64,000 nt of DNA from Xenoacremonium recifei. Lineage: Eukaryota; Ascomycota; Sordariomycetes; Hypocreales; Nectriaceae. Positions 1 through 10,263 of this stretch are shown piece by piece. Both the position numbers and the translations under genes were made by a program. Location of the stretch: contig WOFQ01000003.1 in assembly GCA_012184525.1 (NCBI GenBank), positions 1,302,001 to 1,366,000 on the forward strand, written 5' to 3'. Numbering within the stretch: the stretch's first letter is position 1; every line of letters begins with the position of its first letter. The notes beneath the pieces are model-generated. The model saw nothing but the letters and a program-made list of their open reading frames with translations, did not search any database and was not told the DNA's origin.

Positions 1-186
1 CTTGCGCTGCTTCTTCTGCTTGGCGGCGGACGCCTTTTCGATCTTGTGGCGGAGACGGACGGGCGTCCGCTTGGACTTAGGTTCTGGCTGCAGTCAGTAT
101 TTTTGCAGGCTTCAGACTCCTCCAGAGGCTTCTCCAATGATTCGGGCAGTTGACATACTCTTCGGCTTTGTGATTGAACCCGCCAT
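1..186 (-). CDS. NUG1: Nucleolar GTPase NUG1/GNL3 family, N-terminal part only
   Basis: This is the 5' end of a gene that runs off the left edge. Family knowledge: Nug1 is a circularly permuted GTPase that helps assemble and export the 60S ribosomal subunit from the nucleolus. The start codon is at 186; exon 1 is 186-159 and exon 2 begins at 83. The intron (84-158) has a GTATGT donor, a TACTGAC branch site and a CAG acceptor. The spliced start reads MAGSITKPKKPKSKRTPV followed by RLRHKIEKASAAKQKKQRK, the highly basic nucleolar-targeting N-terminus typical of this family. The GTPase domain lies outside the window. The identification rests on this N-terminal block alone. It is divergently arranged with the aminotransferase gene that follows. 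Confidence 0.8.
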
Positions 187-885
187 TGTTGCTGTACACT
201 CGAACTGGCGTTGCTCTAATGTTGGCTTCTAGCACACATAGAAATTTGGAGGCGGTTGAAAAAATTAAGTGGGATGTCGATTCTGCCGGCTTTTTTTGCT
301 ACACCGCTTTTCGAGAACCCCCACTTCGACTTTTGGGGTCCCCCCACCTCCGCTTTCAAGACACAAATCCTACTCTCACATTTTGGCTGTGAGAATTGAG
401 AGCAGCAAGCTGAAATGATTCAAGTAAAATCTGCAATCTACACCTTCTAATCGATGAGGTTCATGAAGCCGAATTCTCTTCATATCATTTTGGGACGTTA
501 TCTCCAGAGTTCAGGCCGTGAGTCACCACTTACACGACTAACCCGAAACCCGAGACCCGATTAGACATCGGCTTTGATGCCCCCTTCGTCTTACGACGAT
601 TCCAGCCTCAAGATAACAAAAGAATAAAAGGAAAAGTACCCAATCATAATCTTCAATGGCATATCTTGGTCCCATCAAGACGCTAGCTATCGAATGATGG
701 TGAAGAAGTGGCTTGCCAGACCCACGATAGCTTACCTGTCCCTGTGTAAAACTGCCTTTTCGGGTCTCAACAATGACTCCGATGCAGCATAAATACCCAC
801 GCAGCCCAGCGATGAAAGACCAAACTTCTGGATACGCATAGAATTGATCATTGGGCAAGTGACCTTGCTATCCCATAGACGCGCC
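187..885. other. Divergent intergenic region (NUG1 / aminotransferase)
   Basis: About 700 bases between two divergent start codons, so it should hold both promoters. Open frames here are short and have no recognisable domain. I saw no repeat or RNA gene. Confidence 0.6.
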
Positions 886-2287
886 ATGTCTTCACAAGCC
901 ATCCAGGCCGCTCTTGATGCCGCTGTCGTCCGGTATGAGGAGCGAAACCCTACTTCCAAAGCTCTTCACCAAGAAGCCGTGAAGTCCCTGCCCGGTGGAA
1001 ACACACGGACTGTTCTCTATGCCAGCCCCTTTCCGATTTGTATGAAGTCTGGCAAAGGCTACCAAGTCACTTCGGAGGATGGTCGCACGTAGGTTCTTTT
1101 TCCCAAGCTCAAGAAGGGCAATACTCAATTGTGCCAGATATACCGACCTCGCTGGAGAGTTCACGGCTGCTCTGTACGGCCACTCAAACCCTGTGATTCT
1201 GTCCGCCATCAGCAACGTGCTGCAGACCGTTGGTATGAACGTCGGAGCCACGACAGCCCAAGAGCAGAAATTTGCACAAGTGCTATGTGAGAGATTCTCG
1301 CTTGAGCATATCAGGTTCGCCAACTCTGGCACCGAGGCCAACCTAAATGCCCTGGCTGCTGCACGCGCCTTCACCAAGAAGAGAAAGGTGGTCGTCTTCG
1401 AAGGAGGTTACCACGGCGGTGTGATTGGCTTCGCAGGCGGCAAAGTTGGAGCCAACAACGTGGATATGGACGACTGGATCATTGCCAAGTTCAACGATCT
1501 ACAGAGTGCGCAGGACGCTATCGCCTCTGAAGGTGTGGCCGCAATGTTGGTTGAGGGTCTTCAAGGATCCGGCGGAGGAATCGTTGCGAGTCGCGAGTTC
1601 CTAGAAGGCATTCAAGAAGCTGCTTCTAAGGTGAGTCCCCAGAATATCTACTCAGAGTTTCGCAGGGTTAAAGCAACATAGGCTGGTGTGCTATTCATTC
1701 TTGACGAGGTCATGACCTCTCGGCTGGGAGCTGGCGGACTAGCATCTTTGCATGGGCTCAAGCCCGACCTTAAGGCCCTCGGCAAATATCTCGGCGGTGG
1801 CCTTGCCTTTGGAGCTTTTGGCGGAAGAGCAGATGTCATGGCGGCCTTCGATCCCCGTATTCCAGGCTCGCTCCCACACTCAGGAACTTTCAACAACAAC
1901 ACTCTCGTGACACACGCGGGCTATGCCGGCATCACTGAGATATACACACCAGAAGCTGCGGTCGAGTTCACCGAGAAAGGTGATGCTCTTAGAGAAAGGC
2001 TCAATGAGGTAACCAAGGGAACAAGAGTCTGTTTCACTGGCATGGGATCCATCATGGGAGTCCACTTTCCCAAGGACGGCACGAGGGTATTCACACGATC
2101 TGGTATAGTTGAGGAGATTGCCGAGCTGAGGGAGCTCTTTTGGTTTGATATGCTGGAGGAGGGGTTCTGGGTAGTTAAAAGGGGCTTCATCGCGTTGGTG
2201 CTGGAAACCCCTGACGCCGAGTTCGACCGCTTTGTGCGCGCCGTGGAGTCATTTGTCTCCAAAAGGGCAGAGCTGGTCAAGTTGTAG
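886..2287 (+). CDS. Class III PLP aminotransferase, glutamate-1-semialdehyde aminomutase-like
   Basis: Three exons (886-1088, 1138-1630, 1682-2287) give 433 residues, the usual size for this fold. The protein carries the fold type I PLP signature: the ILDEV strand with Asp240, which contacts the pyridine nitrogen, and DLKALGKYLGGGLAFGAFGG, where Lys267 should form the Schiff base. SGTEANLNALAAARA around residue 150 is the cofactor phosphate-binding region. The closest family pattern is glutamate-1-semialdehyde 2,1-aminomutase (hemL/GSAM). Fungi make 5-aminolevulinate by ALA synthase and lack glutamyl-tRNA reductase, so a tetrapyrrole role is unlikely. I infer an aminotransferase or aminomutase acting on another amino or keto acid, perhaps in secondary metabolism; the substrate is not visible from sequence. 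There is no targeting signal. The ATG at 886 precedes the conserved N-terminus. Confidence 0.88.
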
Positions 2288-2552
2288 TGATTAGTATCGG
2301 CCAGAATAGTGAGCCAATCCGCATTCTTAAATCTAGATGATTTAGCATAGCAAGAATTGATACCGACTGTGAAGTTTGCGACGTTGATGTTGGGTGGTGA
2401 ATGGCATCCACATACATCATTGGCCATCCATCCTCACCGACCCCGCAAAAACTTTCCGCCGCCTCACCTCGGTCAGGGCCGCTACATCCCAAACTTTCCA
2501 ACACGCACCTCAACCCTCCTCCTAAACAACCACACTCTTCAACTCACCCGCG

Positions 2553-3275
2553 ATGGATTTCCAGAACCGCGCAGGCTCCAAATTCGGCGGCGGCGGCGTC
2601 GCCTCCCAGTCAGCCACCAACGCCGACCGCCGCGAGCGTCTGCGCAAACTCGCCCTCGAGACCATCGACCTCGACAAGGACCCCTACTTCTTCAAGAACC
2701 ACGTCGGCTCGTTCGAATGCCGCCTCTGCCTGACCGTGCACCAGAACGACGGCTCCTACCTCGCGCACACCCAGGGCAAGAAGCATCAAACGAACCTTGC
2801 GCGCCGCGCCGCGCGCGAGCAGAAGGAGGGCAAGCAGCAAGTCGACCCAGCCACCGGCCTGCCCGTCGGGGTCGTCGGCGCCGGCTTCGGCGCAGCACGC
2901 CGCAACGTCGTGAAGATTGGTCGCCCCGGCTACAAGATCACCAAGATCCGCGACCCAGCGACGCGGCAGCAAGGCCTGCTCTTCCAGCTGCAGTACCCGG
3001 ACGCGACGCCCGAGACCGCCCCCAAGTGGCAGGTCATGAATGCCTTCACGCAGCGCGTCGAGGAGCCCGACAAGAACTTCCAGTACCTGCTGGTGGCGGC
3101 CGAGCCGTACGAGACGGTGGGCTTCAAGATCCCCGCGCGCGAGCTGGATAAGCGTGAGGATCGCCAGTTTGCCTTCTGGGATCCCGATGCGAAGGAGTAT
3201 TGGCTGCAGGTGATGTTTATGACGGAGCGGGAGGAGCGCTTTAATGCGGCGCCGGGGTTGATGGCGAGACGATGA
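2553..3275 (+). CDS. PRP11: Splicing factor 3a subunit 2 (PRP11/SAP62)
   Basis: Intronless, 240 residues. The family is a subunit of SF3a in the U2 snRNP, needed for prespliceosome formation in the nucleus. Visible features: the MDFQNRAGSKFGGGGVAS start that is near-invariant in SF3a2, and a matrin-type C2H2 zinc finger at about residues 54-80 (FECRLCLTVHQNDGSYLAHTQGKKH). This is followed by the conserved KIGRPGYKITKIRDP block and the PDKNFQYLLVAAEPYETVGFKIP segment that contacts SF3a3. The protein ends shortly after this core and lacks the long proline-rich tail of animal SF3a2, as is normal in fungi. AATAAA occurs at 3296-3301, just after the stop. The gene is convergent with COT1. Confidence 0.96.
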   Translation: MDFQNRAGSKFGGGGVASQSATNADRRERLRKLALETIDLDKDPYFFKNHVGSFECRLCLTVHQNDGSYLAHTQGKKHQTNLARRAAREQKEGKQQVDPATGLPVGVVGAGFGAARRNVVKIGRPGYKITKIRDPATRQQGLLFQLQYPDATPETAPKWQVMNAFTQRVEEPDKNFQYLLVAAEPYETVGFKIPARELDKREDRQFAFWDPDAKEYWLQVMFMTEREERFNAAPGLMARR

Positions 3276-3855
3276 GAGGTGGGATTGACGACAGGAATAA
3301 AGTGTATATCCAAAGGGTGAAGGGTGGATGGTTACAGTGCATCGTGCATTGTACAGGACATGGGCTGGCGTTAAGGAAATGCTTTACGGAGTTGGTCGGC
3401 AGCTGGACTTCAAACTCAAGAATAACCGCTACATTATCCAAAATGAACATTATGAAAGTTTCAAAGATTGTCACAGAGCAGGGCAAATGTCCTATATTGC
3501 TCAAGATGCGAGGTGAAGACTGTATGCCTTTCTTTATGCCACCCACCCTATGAAGTCGTCCTTCCTCCCCATAATTGCTAGTTTGATGATATATCATATC
3601 TCAGCAATAAACACGACCAGAAAATATGTCAAATATCTGTGCTTGTTTCCCAGTCTCCATGGCAGCACACTCTTACAAGTGGCATCTATGCATTGCACTT
3701 AATTCCGGTATTCAGATCTCCACCAAACAACTCAAACAATGACCTGGCCGAGTCCTGTTCCCAGAACAAGACTTCATCCAGTCCAGAAGTACCTTGCGGG
3801 CGCTTTCGTCCCGGATACGCATCCTCTAGGGTTGCTCCTTTCGGACATTCCTATT
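3276..3855. other. Convergent 3' region (PRP11 / COT1)
   Basis: 580 bases between two stop codons. It should contain both 3' UTRs. AATAAA lies at 3296-3301. No coding signal was found. Confidence 0.6.
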
Positions 3856-5929
3856 CTATCGGAAGTTGTTATCGAACCGCTTAAATGTGTAGCCGATGAA
3901 AGGCAGGCTCATCTCCGGAGACTCCTCGACCTGTCGGCCGGACTGAATAGCCTGCGCCTTAAGAACAGTGGCGTTATCAGTCTGGTCGATCTCATCCGTA
4001 GGGAAGTACGTCGTATCAATGTTGGAGGTAAGACGGGGCTCAAATGGTGCTCGAATGCGGCGAAGGCTGTCAAATTCAACACCACGGAAGAAGGCGTGGT
4101 TCTTGATTTCGTGAGCGCCGCCTCGTCCCAGTCGGTTCTCTGTGTTGCACACCATGCTAAGAAATGCCGTTAGAAGTTGTTTATGAAAGACCATAGCATA
4201 GTTAGCTCACCTTCGAATCAGATTCTCAGCGTCGACGCCGAGAGTGATGTCGTCAGGGAAGTACAGAGTCTGCCTCCAGTTGACAATCTTGCGGTAGGTA
4301 TCATGGCTATCTTCAGCGCAGAACGGAGGCCATCCAACCAGACACTCGAACATGATAGTGCCCAGTGACCACCAATCGCAGTCAAAGGTGTAGCCATGGC
4401 CGGTGAAGATTTCAGGGGCGATGTAATCAGGAGTACCAACGGTCGAGTACGCCATCAGTCGGCGCGATCGTCGCCAGTCGTTGATCTGAGACCGATTGCT
4501 GACAGTCAGGTTGATCTGGTCGATAGCGACCGAGTTACGGTCACGAGGGCGGTTTGATCGTCCTTGGAGCAGCTGTTGGTAGTAGTTGTTGTCGTGGAGT
4601 CTGTGGAAACCAGTCGAGAGACCGAAATCAGTCAGCTTGACGTGCCCTCCTCGGTCCAGCAAGATGTTGTCTGGCTTAATGTCACTGTTTCGAGTCAGCA
4701 TCAATGGTGCGTCATCCGAGGATATTTATAGTGATCTTACCGATGAATAAAGCCGAGTTTGTGAACTGCCTCAATAGCAAGAACAATCTCGGCGATATAG
4801 AAACGAGTTATGTCCTCTGAGAAGATCTCGTACTTGATAAGCATAGTCATCAGATCACCACCAGGCAAGAACTCCATCAACATGTAAAGGAAGTACGAGT
4901 CCTGGAAGGTGGTGTACAGCTTCACAACCCACGGGCTGTCCGACTCTGCAAGGATATCTCTCTCTGACCGGACGTGGGCCAGCTGGTCCTTCTTGAACAT
5001 CTCCGTCTTTATCAGAGACTTCATGGCGTAGACCTTACCATCGCCCTTCTTCTGGACCAGCTTAACCTCTCCGAAAGCTCCCTTTCCGATAATCTTGACC
5101 GTGTTATAATTCTCAGGCTTATCCTTAGTTCGCAGGAAACGCAAGTATTGACCCTCTTTTCGCCCAGCAGTCGACCATAGCTGTTCGCGTCTAGTGGAAC
5201 TTTGGCCTTGGTCCTGCAGTTTCTGTTCGAGTTCACTTTGTCTGTTGGAGGACAAATTAATGCGGTCAGCGAAGGTGTCGGTGAAGTGGCGGTGCACAGA
5301 CTGGCATACCTCTGATTTCGCTCTCTGGCTCGCTTGACGCTATCCTTGAAGAAATCGGCGGCAAGCTGCGAGCACTTCTTCTGGTTGCTGTTGGCATTGG
5401 TGCTGTATCGATCGGGGTTTCGCTCAGGAGCAGGCGCAAACTCGTTGACGGGGGCAGCGCTCTGGTTGGGCAGGGGAGGGTGGTTCATGTAGCCTCCATA
5501 CGCAGGCTGCTGGCCAGTAGCACCAGCAGTTCTAGGGCGCTGCGCAGGAGAAGGGCCCCTCGAGCCGTAGTTCTGAGCCCTTGCAGCGCCGCCGAGGTTC
5601 TGGTGGGAGAACTGGTGGGCGAGACCGGTGTTGGGGTCGTTGGTTCCAGGGGTGTTGGACCGCTGCTGGTAGCCGGCACCGGAGTAGTCGCTCACGGCCT
5701 GGCCCTGATACTGAGGAGCATACTGATTCTGGACAAAGTAGCCCTGCGAGGCGTAACCGCCTCCGTAGGCCTGCTGCTGCGACTGCATGGCGGGTTGTTG
5801 GCCGGCGCTCGAGGGGAAGACGGGCTGGGGGAAGGTCGAGGGCGTCGTGGGATATGCTCGGTCGTTGGCAGCAAGGCGATCGTTGCTGTTCCCAAAGTTG
5901 AGGAACAGGCGGTTATTGTTCGACTCCAT
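3856..5929 (-). CDS. cot-1: NDR-family Ser/Thr kinase COT1 (Cbk1/Orb6 orthologue)
   Basis: Four exons (5929-5310, 5241-4741, 4684-4211, 4156-3856) give 631 residues. The kinase drives polar tip growth and septation together with a MOB2 coactivator. The first ~190 residues are Gln/Tyr/Pro-rich and disordered. A basic MOB-binding segment covers about 190-240. The kinase domain starts at IGKGAFGEVKLVQ (about 258), with Lys281, the HRDIKPDN loop (Asp375) and DFG at 393-395. A long insert between subdomains VII and VIII ends in the basic auto-inhibitory NDWRRSRRLMAYSTVGTPDY, where Ser454 is the activation-loop site. The C-terminal extension carries the hydrophobic motif PFIGYTFKRF (Thr622). All of these are NDR hallmarks. 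It has a long divergent promoter shared with TIM54; in Neurospora cot-1 is known to produce regulated alternative transcripts. Confidence 0.96.
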
Positions 5930-7877
5930 GGTGGCTGCGGAGGTTTCCGAGATGCGTGAGCGTTGTCGAAGTCAATATGGAGGTGGGCGGGAGAGTTCAG
6001 GAGGCGAACGGGGTCGAGGGGCGGTTGGAGAGCCTATCGGACCCTCTTGCGGAGCAGCGACCAGCGAGGATGCACAGCAATGCAAAAATGCCAGAGTGAA
6101 TGCTCGGGAAGCAACGGGGGTGGGCTGGCGGGGGGGCCAGGTTCGCCAAAATGGTGAATATCGAGGTGATGGCGGATGCAAAAGGCAGCAAAGGTCAACA
6201 CGCGCGGCGAGGGAGGAGGTCGAGGCGATGAATGGATAGAGGTCAACTGGACTGGAGCGGGCAGGTGCGGTGCGGCGGAGGACCTCCCATCCACTTGCCG
6301 CCCGTAGGTTAGGTGCCTCCTTGTAGGTTCAGGCGGGGCTTCAGGACGCAGCCCCTGGAAATCGAAGTCCAGCCAGCGCCCAAGGCTAAAACTCAGGGCC
6401 CGGGCTAATAATAAGGGACTAGTAAGGGACTGGAGGGAGGGGCAGCCGTCGACAAAGTACAAGTAAGGTAAGGTCACCTAAGCTCCACGGTTCTGTTAGT
6501 GCTTCAACTGGCTCCCGTCGCTGGCAACTCCCCGGCCTTGATGGAACGAAACCTGAATTCTCATCAACTGCATTCAAGCATGATAGGCCTTAACGCACCC
6601 ATCGCGTGGCAGATCGCAGGACTACTGGAAAATGCGCCAGACACCAGCAGCCAGTAGCGCTTTTCCTCGGCGTCCAGAAGACGGCCCGTGTCCTCGATCC
6701 TGGCCCGCGCTTCAGGCTTCAGGGGGCGTCCCATAACGCTTCCATCCATGGATCCCTCCCGCCTGGATGGCTTCCCCGAAGCCAGTTACAGGTTGACCTG
6801 GAGCAGACCTGGAGCAACCTGGAGCCTGCAGTGTCCCCCCTCGCAGCATGTCATGTTCCTCGATGAAGGGCCTCATTGGGCATGTTTTGGACTTGTGCTT
6901 GTGAAGCCTTGGTTGGCAGAAGCAAGTCGACCCGATGCTACAGCGCACAAGACGGTGAACACAACAGATGATCCAAGTTGCGCATGGCTCGCTCTCGGTT
7001 GAGTACTCTGGAATCGAGTTGAAACAACTCGGCCTCTCTCGTCAGACCCATCAGGCTACGGGAAACATCGAAATTGCTGCAGACCCAACCGGCGATTTAA
7101 TTAACGAGACCCTCGTCCTCCCCCCTGTGATAGCCTTCGCCGGCCCTGCTTCCACATGGCAACCTCATGGATGCTGCAGCGCTTCTGGCCAGTGCTCGTG
7201 CCACGCTATACCGCCCGGAGAGTATCGTGTTCAGTTGAGTCGGGGGCATGTCGTGTCCTCCAAGGCGCATCTTTCTTGCGACTCACTTGCATTACGGAGT
7301 GCCCATCGCTCAAACGAACAGCATGCATGTGAAGAATCACGAGCCAGCACGCACTCTGACACAACTCTCTATACGGCCTGCAGGAGCTTGCAGGCCACCA
7401 ATGCATTGCCTGCAGATCTTATATTCCCGTCTTAAGGGCATCTTGACATCCTAAGATTCCAGAAGCATGCTAGAAGCCAGGCATGAAGGATCAAACAGTT
7501 CGGTTAGCAGCTGCAGGCGGTCACAGCAAAGTCTCAAACGATCAATATTATAGTAAAACAGCGACCAAGGAAGAAATGCACCCTCCCCCAGAGGCGAATT
7601 GTTACTCACAGCCTACCCAGCACACTTCACTGTGAAGGCGCTAATGTTTCAAGTAGACTCAGCTGCGAACTCCAGACTCAGTCAACGCGGTCCGGACCGT
7701 TGGTATTTCCATCCCGGGGCTTATCGGGACCCGGCCTCTCTTATCGGCGCTTTTTTTTCTTCCAGCAGGCCGAACGACATTCAAGCCAGTCCGTCAGTCC
7801 AGCAACGGGTGCGACTCTCAAGCCGCAATCGCTTCAATTTGTGAATCAGCACATCTTCGCTGTTTCATCCAAGCGCA
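5930..7877. other. Long divergent promoter region (COT1 / TIM54)
   Basis: 1.95 kb between divergent start codons. The stretch next to COT1 (about 5950-6480) is purine-rich on the plus strand, hence pyrimidine-rich in the COT1 sense, as in fungal leaders. Near TIM54 there is a T-run at about 7750 followed by pyrimidine-rich sequence. I found no convincing additional gene; the open frames here overlap on both strands and look random. Confidence 0.55.
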
Positions 7878-9257
7878 ATGGCCGAACCCAACACGCCGCC
7901 TCAGCCTGCCGGGGCTGGAGCCACCTACAAAGCTCCCACAGCGGCGCCGAAGCAGAACCCGGCGCTCAAGGCCATGGGTCTCCCGAACCTCCCTCGAAAG
8001 CTTCCCTCGCGCAACTGGATGATTTTCTGGGCCGTCACTGGAGCCTTTGCCACAGCCATCATCTACGACAAGCGTGAGAAGAACCGCGCCACGGCCAAAT
8101 GGCGGCATGTCGTTGAGCCGCTCGCGAAAGAAACCATTGGCGCCGCCAACCAGCTGCCCCGAAAACTGACCATCTACCTTGAAGCTCCGCCAGGCGACAA
8201 CCTCCGAGTCGCTCAGGACCACTTCATTGAGTATGCCAAGCCCGTATTGGCGGCTTCGGGTCTGGACTGGGAGTTTGTGCAAGGGAGACAGCAGGGCGAT
8301 GTACGAGCTGCTGTGGCAGAAAAGATCCGCCGTGCGCGGAGAACCGTCGAGCGGCCGGGCGAGGAGGACGCTGAGACGGAAGATACAACGGTTGAGAAGC
8401 TCCGGAAGAAGATGAACTTGCCGGAGTGGGAGGGCGTCAAGGGAGATATTGTGCTCGGGCGACACACGTGGAAGGAATACGTCCGTGGCTTGCATGAGGG
8501 ATGGTTAGGACCCCTTGATCCTCCAGCTCTGCCAGAGCCGGAAAGCAAGCCCGCCCCCATTGAGGCTCCTCCTGCTGCTGAGAACTCGGGAACTGAGTCC
8601 CCCGATGCGGTGGCCGCGGAGAAACCCGAAGACAAGCCTGAGGAAAAGAAGGAAGAGGAGAAGAAGCCCGAACGACCACCCCAACCTCCTCCCTACAACT
8701 CTCCCCAAGACTACACCTCAGCCATCCTCCCCTCTCACGCGCCCTTCGAGTTCTCCCCCTCCAACCCCATCGACTTCCCCCACCGTCTCGGCTTCCGCCA
8801 CACCTTCGTGCGCCTCGGCCGCTTCCTCACCCGCCGCCATCTCGCCGACGACATCGGCCGCGAAGTCGCCGCCGTGTGCTTCGCCGCCGCCTCGCGCGAA
8901 TGGCGCGAAACCGACGGCCAGTTCGAGCAGCAGACGGTGCTGGAGCACGAGGAGCGCGACTGGCCCAAGAGTGTGTGGCAGCCAGAGGAAGAAGATGCCG
9001 CGGCGACTGATCCTGCGAAGCCGAAGAAGGAGCTCATCTGGATCTCGCCGCTTATGGTGGACCGCCGCGTGATGGAGCGTATGAGGCGCTTTGAGGTCAC
9101 GCCTGATATTGAGGCTGCGGCCGCGAAGGTGGTTGTGCCGGAAGAGGAGGTTGAGGGCTGGATTAAGGGTAGTTTGAGGAGCGTGTGGCGGTGGGGAGTC
9201 GATTCGTGGACGGCGAAGCCTATGCGGCCGAATGTGGGAAATGTGGACGATGAATGA
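7878..9257 (+). CDS. TIM54: Mitochondrial inner membrane translocase subunit TIM54
   Basis: Intronless, 459 residues, close to yeast Tim54. The family belongs to the TIM22 complex, which inserts carrier proteins into the mitochondrial inner membrane; in yeast it also helps assemble the Yme1 protease. The conserved opening NPALKAMGLPNLPRKLPSRNW leads into a single membrane segment (about residues 46-64, MIFWAVTGAFATAIIY). The intermembrane-space part contains LPRKLTIYLEAPPGD, the GLDWEFVQGRQQGDVRAAVAE block and an acidic/proline-rich linker at about 215-270. A conserved C-terminal part ends at WTAKPMRPNVGNVDDE. There is no cleavable presequence, as expected for this family. Long opposite-strand and second-frame readings at 8515-9334 are codon-bias shadows. 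Confidence 0.93.
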   Translation: MAEPNTPPQPAGAGATYKAPTAAPKQNPALKAMGLPNLPRKLPSRNWMIFWAVTGAFATAIIYDKREKNRATAKWRHVVEPLAKETIGAANQLPRKLTIYLEAPPGDNLRVAQDHFIEYAKPVLAASGLDWEFVQGRQQGDVRAAVAEKIRRARRTVERPGEEDAETEDTTVEKLRKKMNLPEWEGVKGDIVLGRHTWKEYVRGLHEGWLGPLDPPALPEPESKPAPIEAPPAAENSGTESPDAVAAEKPEDKPEEKKEEEKKPERPPQPPPYNSPQDYTSAILPSHAPFEFSPSNPIDFPHRLGFRHTFVRLGRFLTRRHLADDIGREVAAVCFAAASREWRETDGQFEQQTVLEHEERDWPKSVWQPEEEDAAATDPAKPKKELIWISPLMVDRRVMERMRRFEVTPDIEAAAAKVVVPEEEVEGWIKGSLRSVWRWGVDSWTAKPMRPNVGNVDDE

Positions 9258-9521
9258 GGATGGCGTCGCGTGTGCTTGAAGGCGGAAGCGTGAAACAGCG
9301 ACTGTTGTATTATGTACGGTGTACTATATCTCAACTATCCATATTAGCATGTACGCGGACTGACGGCATGTTTTGTATATCAACAAATTTTGTATCAATG
9401 GGGGAAGGACGTCTTTGCATCCGTAGCTATCAAAGAGCATGCGGACAATAGTATTATTTAATCATACTCCCTTTCGAGATATTCAATGCTGGCTTATACT
9501 ATTAAGTGTATACTTCAATTG

Positions 9522-10263
9522 CTAATCATCATCGTCGTCATCATCTGAATCACTCCCGTATCCCACAAGTCCCAACCCAGTCTTCTTCGGCGCCGGAGAC
9601 ACAGTCTTCTCTGCTGGCTTCTCCTCCTTTTTCTCCCTACTATCCTCCCTCTCGTCCTTTTTCACCTCAACGCTCTCCCCCTTACTCTCACTTACCTTCC
9701 TCTTCACGCCCTTCACCTCCCTGTCCTTCACCCTCTTCCTCTTCCTCCCCGTCCCCCAGGACTCTTCTCCCACTAGGTCCTCCTCCTCATCAGGCTCTCC
9801 CGCACCCTCACCCTTCTGCCTCGCTCGAAACGCCTTCAGCCCCTCCTCCGTCTCCTTCCGCACACGCTCCTCCTCTCCACGCTTCTTTGCCCGCACCTCA
9901 TCCAGAAAATCCACCTCATCATCGTCCAGCGCGCGGAACTGGTTGCGCAGCTTGTTCTTCTCATCAAACTCAGCCTGCTTGGCCGCTGTCGACTGTGTCA
10001 GCACACACTTCCTTTCCCATTCAACGGGAAACTAGAGCAGACGCACCTTTGTTCTCTTGGAGGATATCGTACAGGCTGCGCTCCTGGCCTGCAGCCGCTT
10101 TTGCACGAGCCTCCTCGCGGCGTTGGCGCTCGGCTTCAAGCTCTTTCTGCACGGCTTCCCATTCTTTGTTGCGCGCGGGGGCTGGAGCGGATGGTGCTGA
10201 TGCGTCTTTGGTGACTTCGCCGGACGGGTCTATCGTGCCGCCGGAGACGAAACGGTTTGACAT
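9522..10263 (-). CDS. NIP30/FAM192A-domain nuclear protein
   Basis: Two exons (10263-10047, 9985-9522; 61-nt intron) give 226 residues. The N-terminal half matches the NIP30 domain: MSNRFVSGGTID, then EWEAVQKELEAERQRREE, SLYDILQENKAAKQAEFDEK and NQFRALDDDEVDFLDEV. The intron falls inside the ENK/AAK codon junction and splicing restores the domain, which supports the model. The rest is charged and low-complexity with lysine-rich, nuclear-localisation-like stretches (GRKRKRVKDREVKGVKRK). It ends in a run of seven Asp after GLVGYGSDSD. In animals the homologue (PIP30/PSME3IP1) binds the PA28-gamma proteasome activator through an acidic, CK2-phosphorylated tail. Whether the fungal protein has a comparable partner is unknown. 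It is convergent with TIM54. Confidence 0.85.

Noticed and set aside
2357..3151. 264-codon Arg/Pro-rich plus-strand ORF overlapping PRP11
   Set aside because: Shadow frame; the PRP11 frame has the conserved domain.
8515..9072. 185-codon plus-strand ORF in a second frame inside TIM54
   Set aside because: Pro/Ser/Arg-rich shadow reading of the TIM54 frame.
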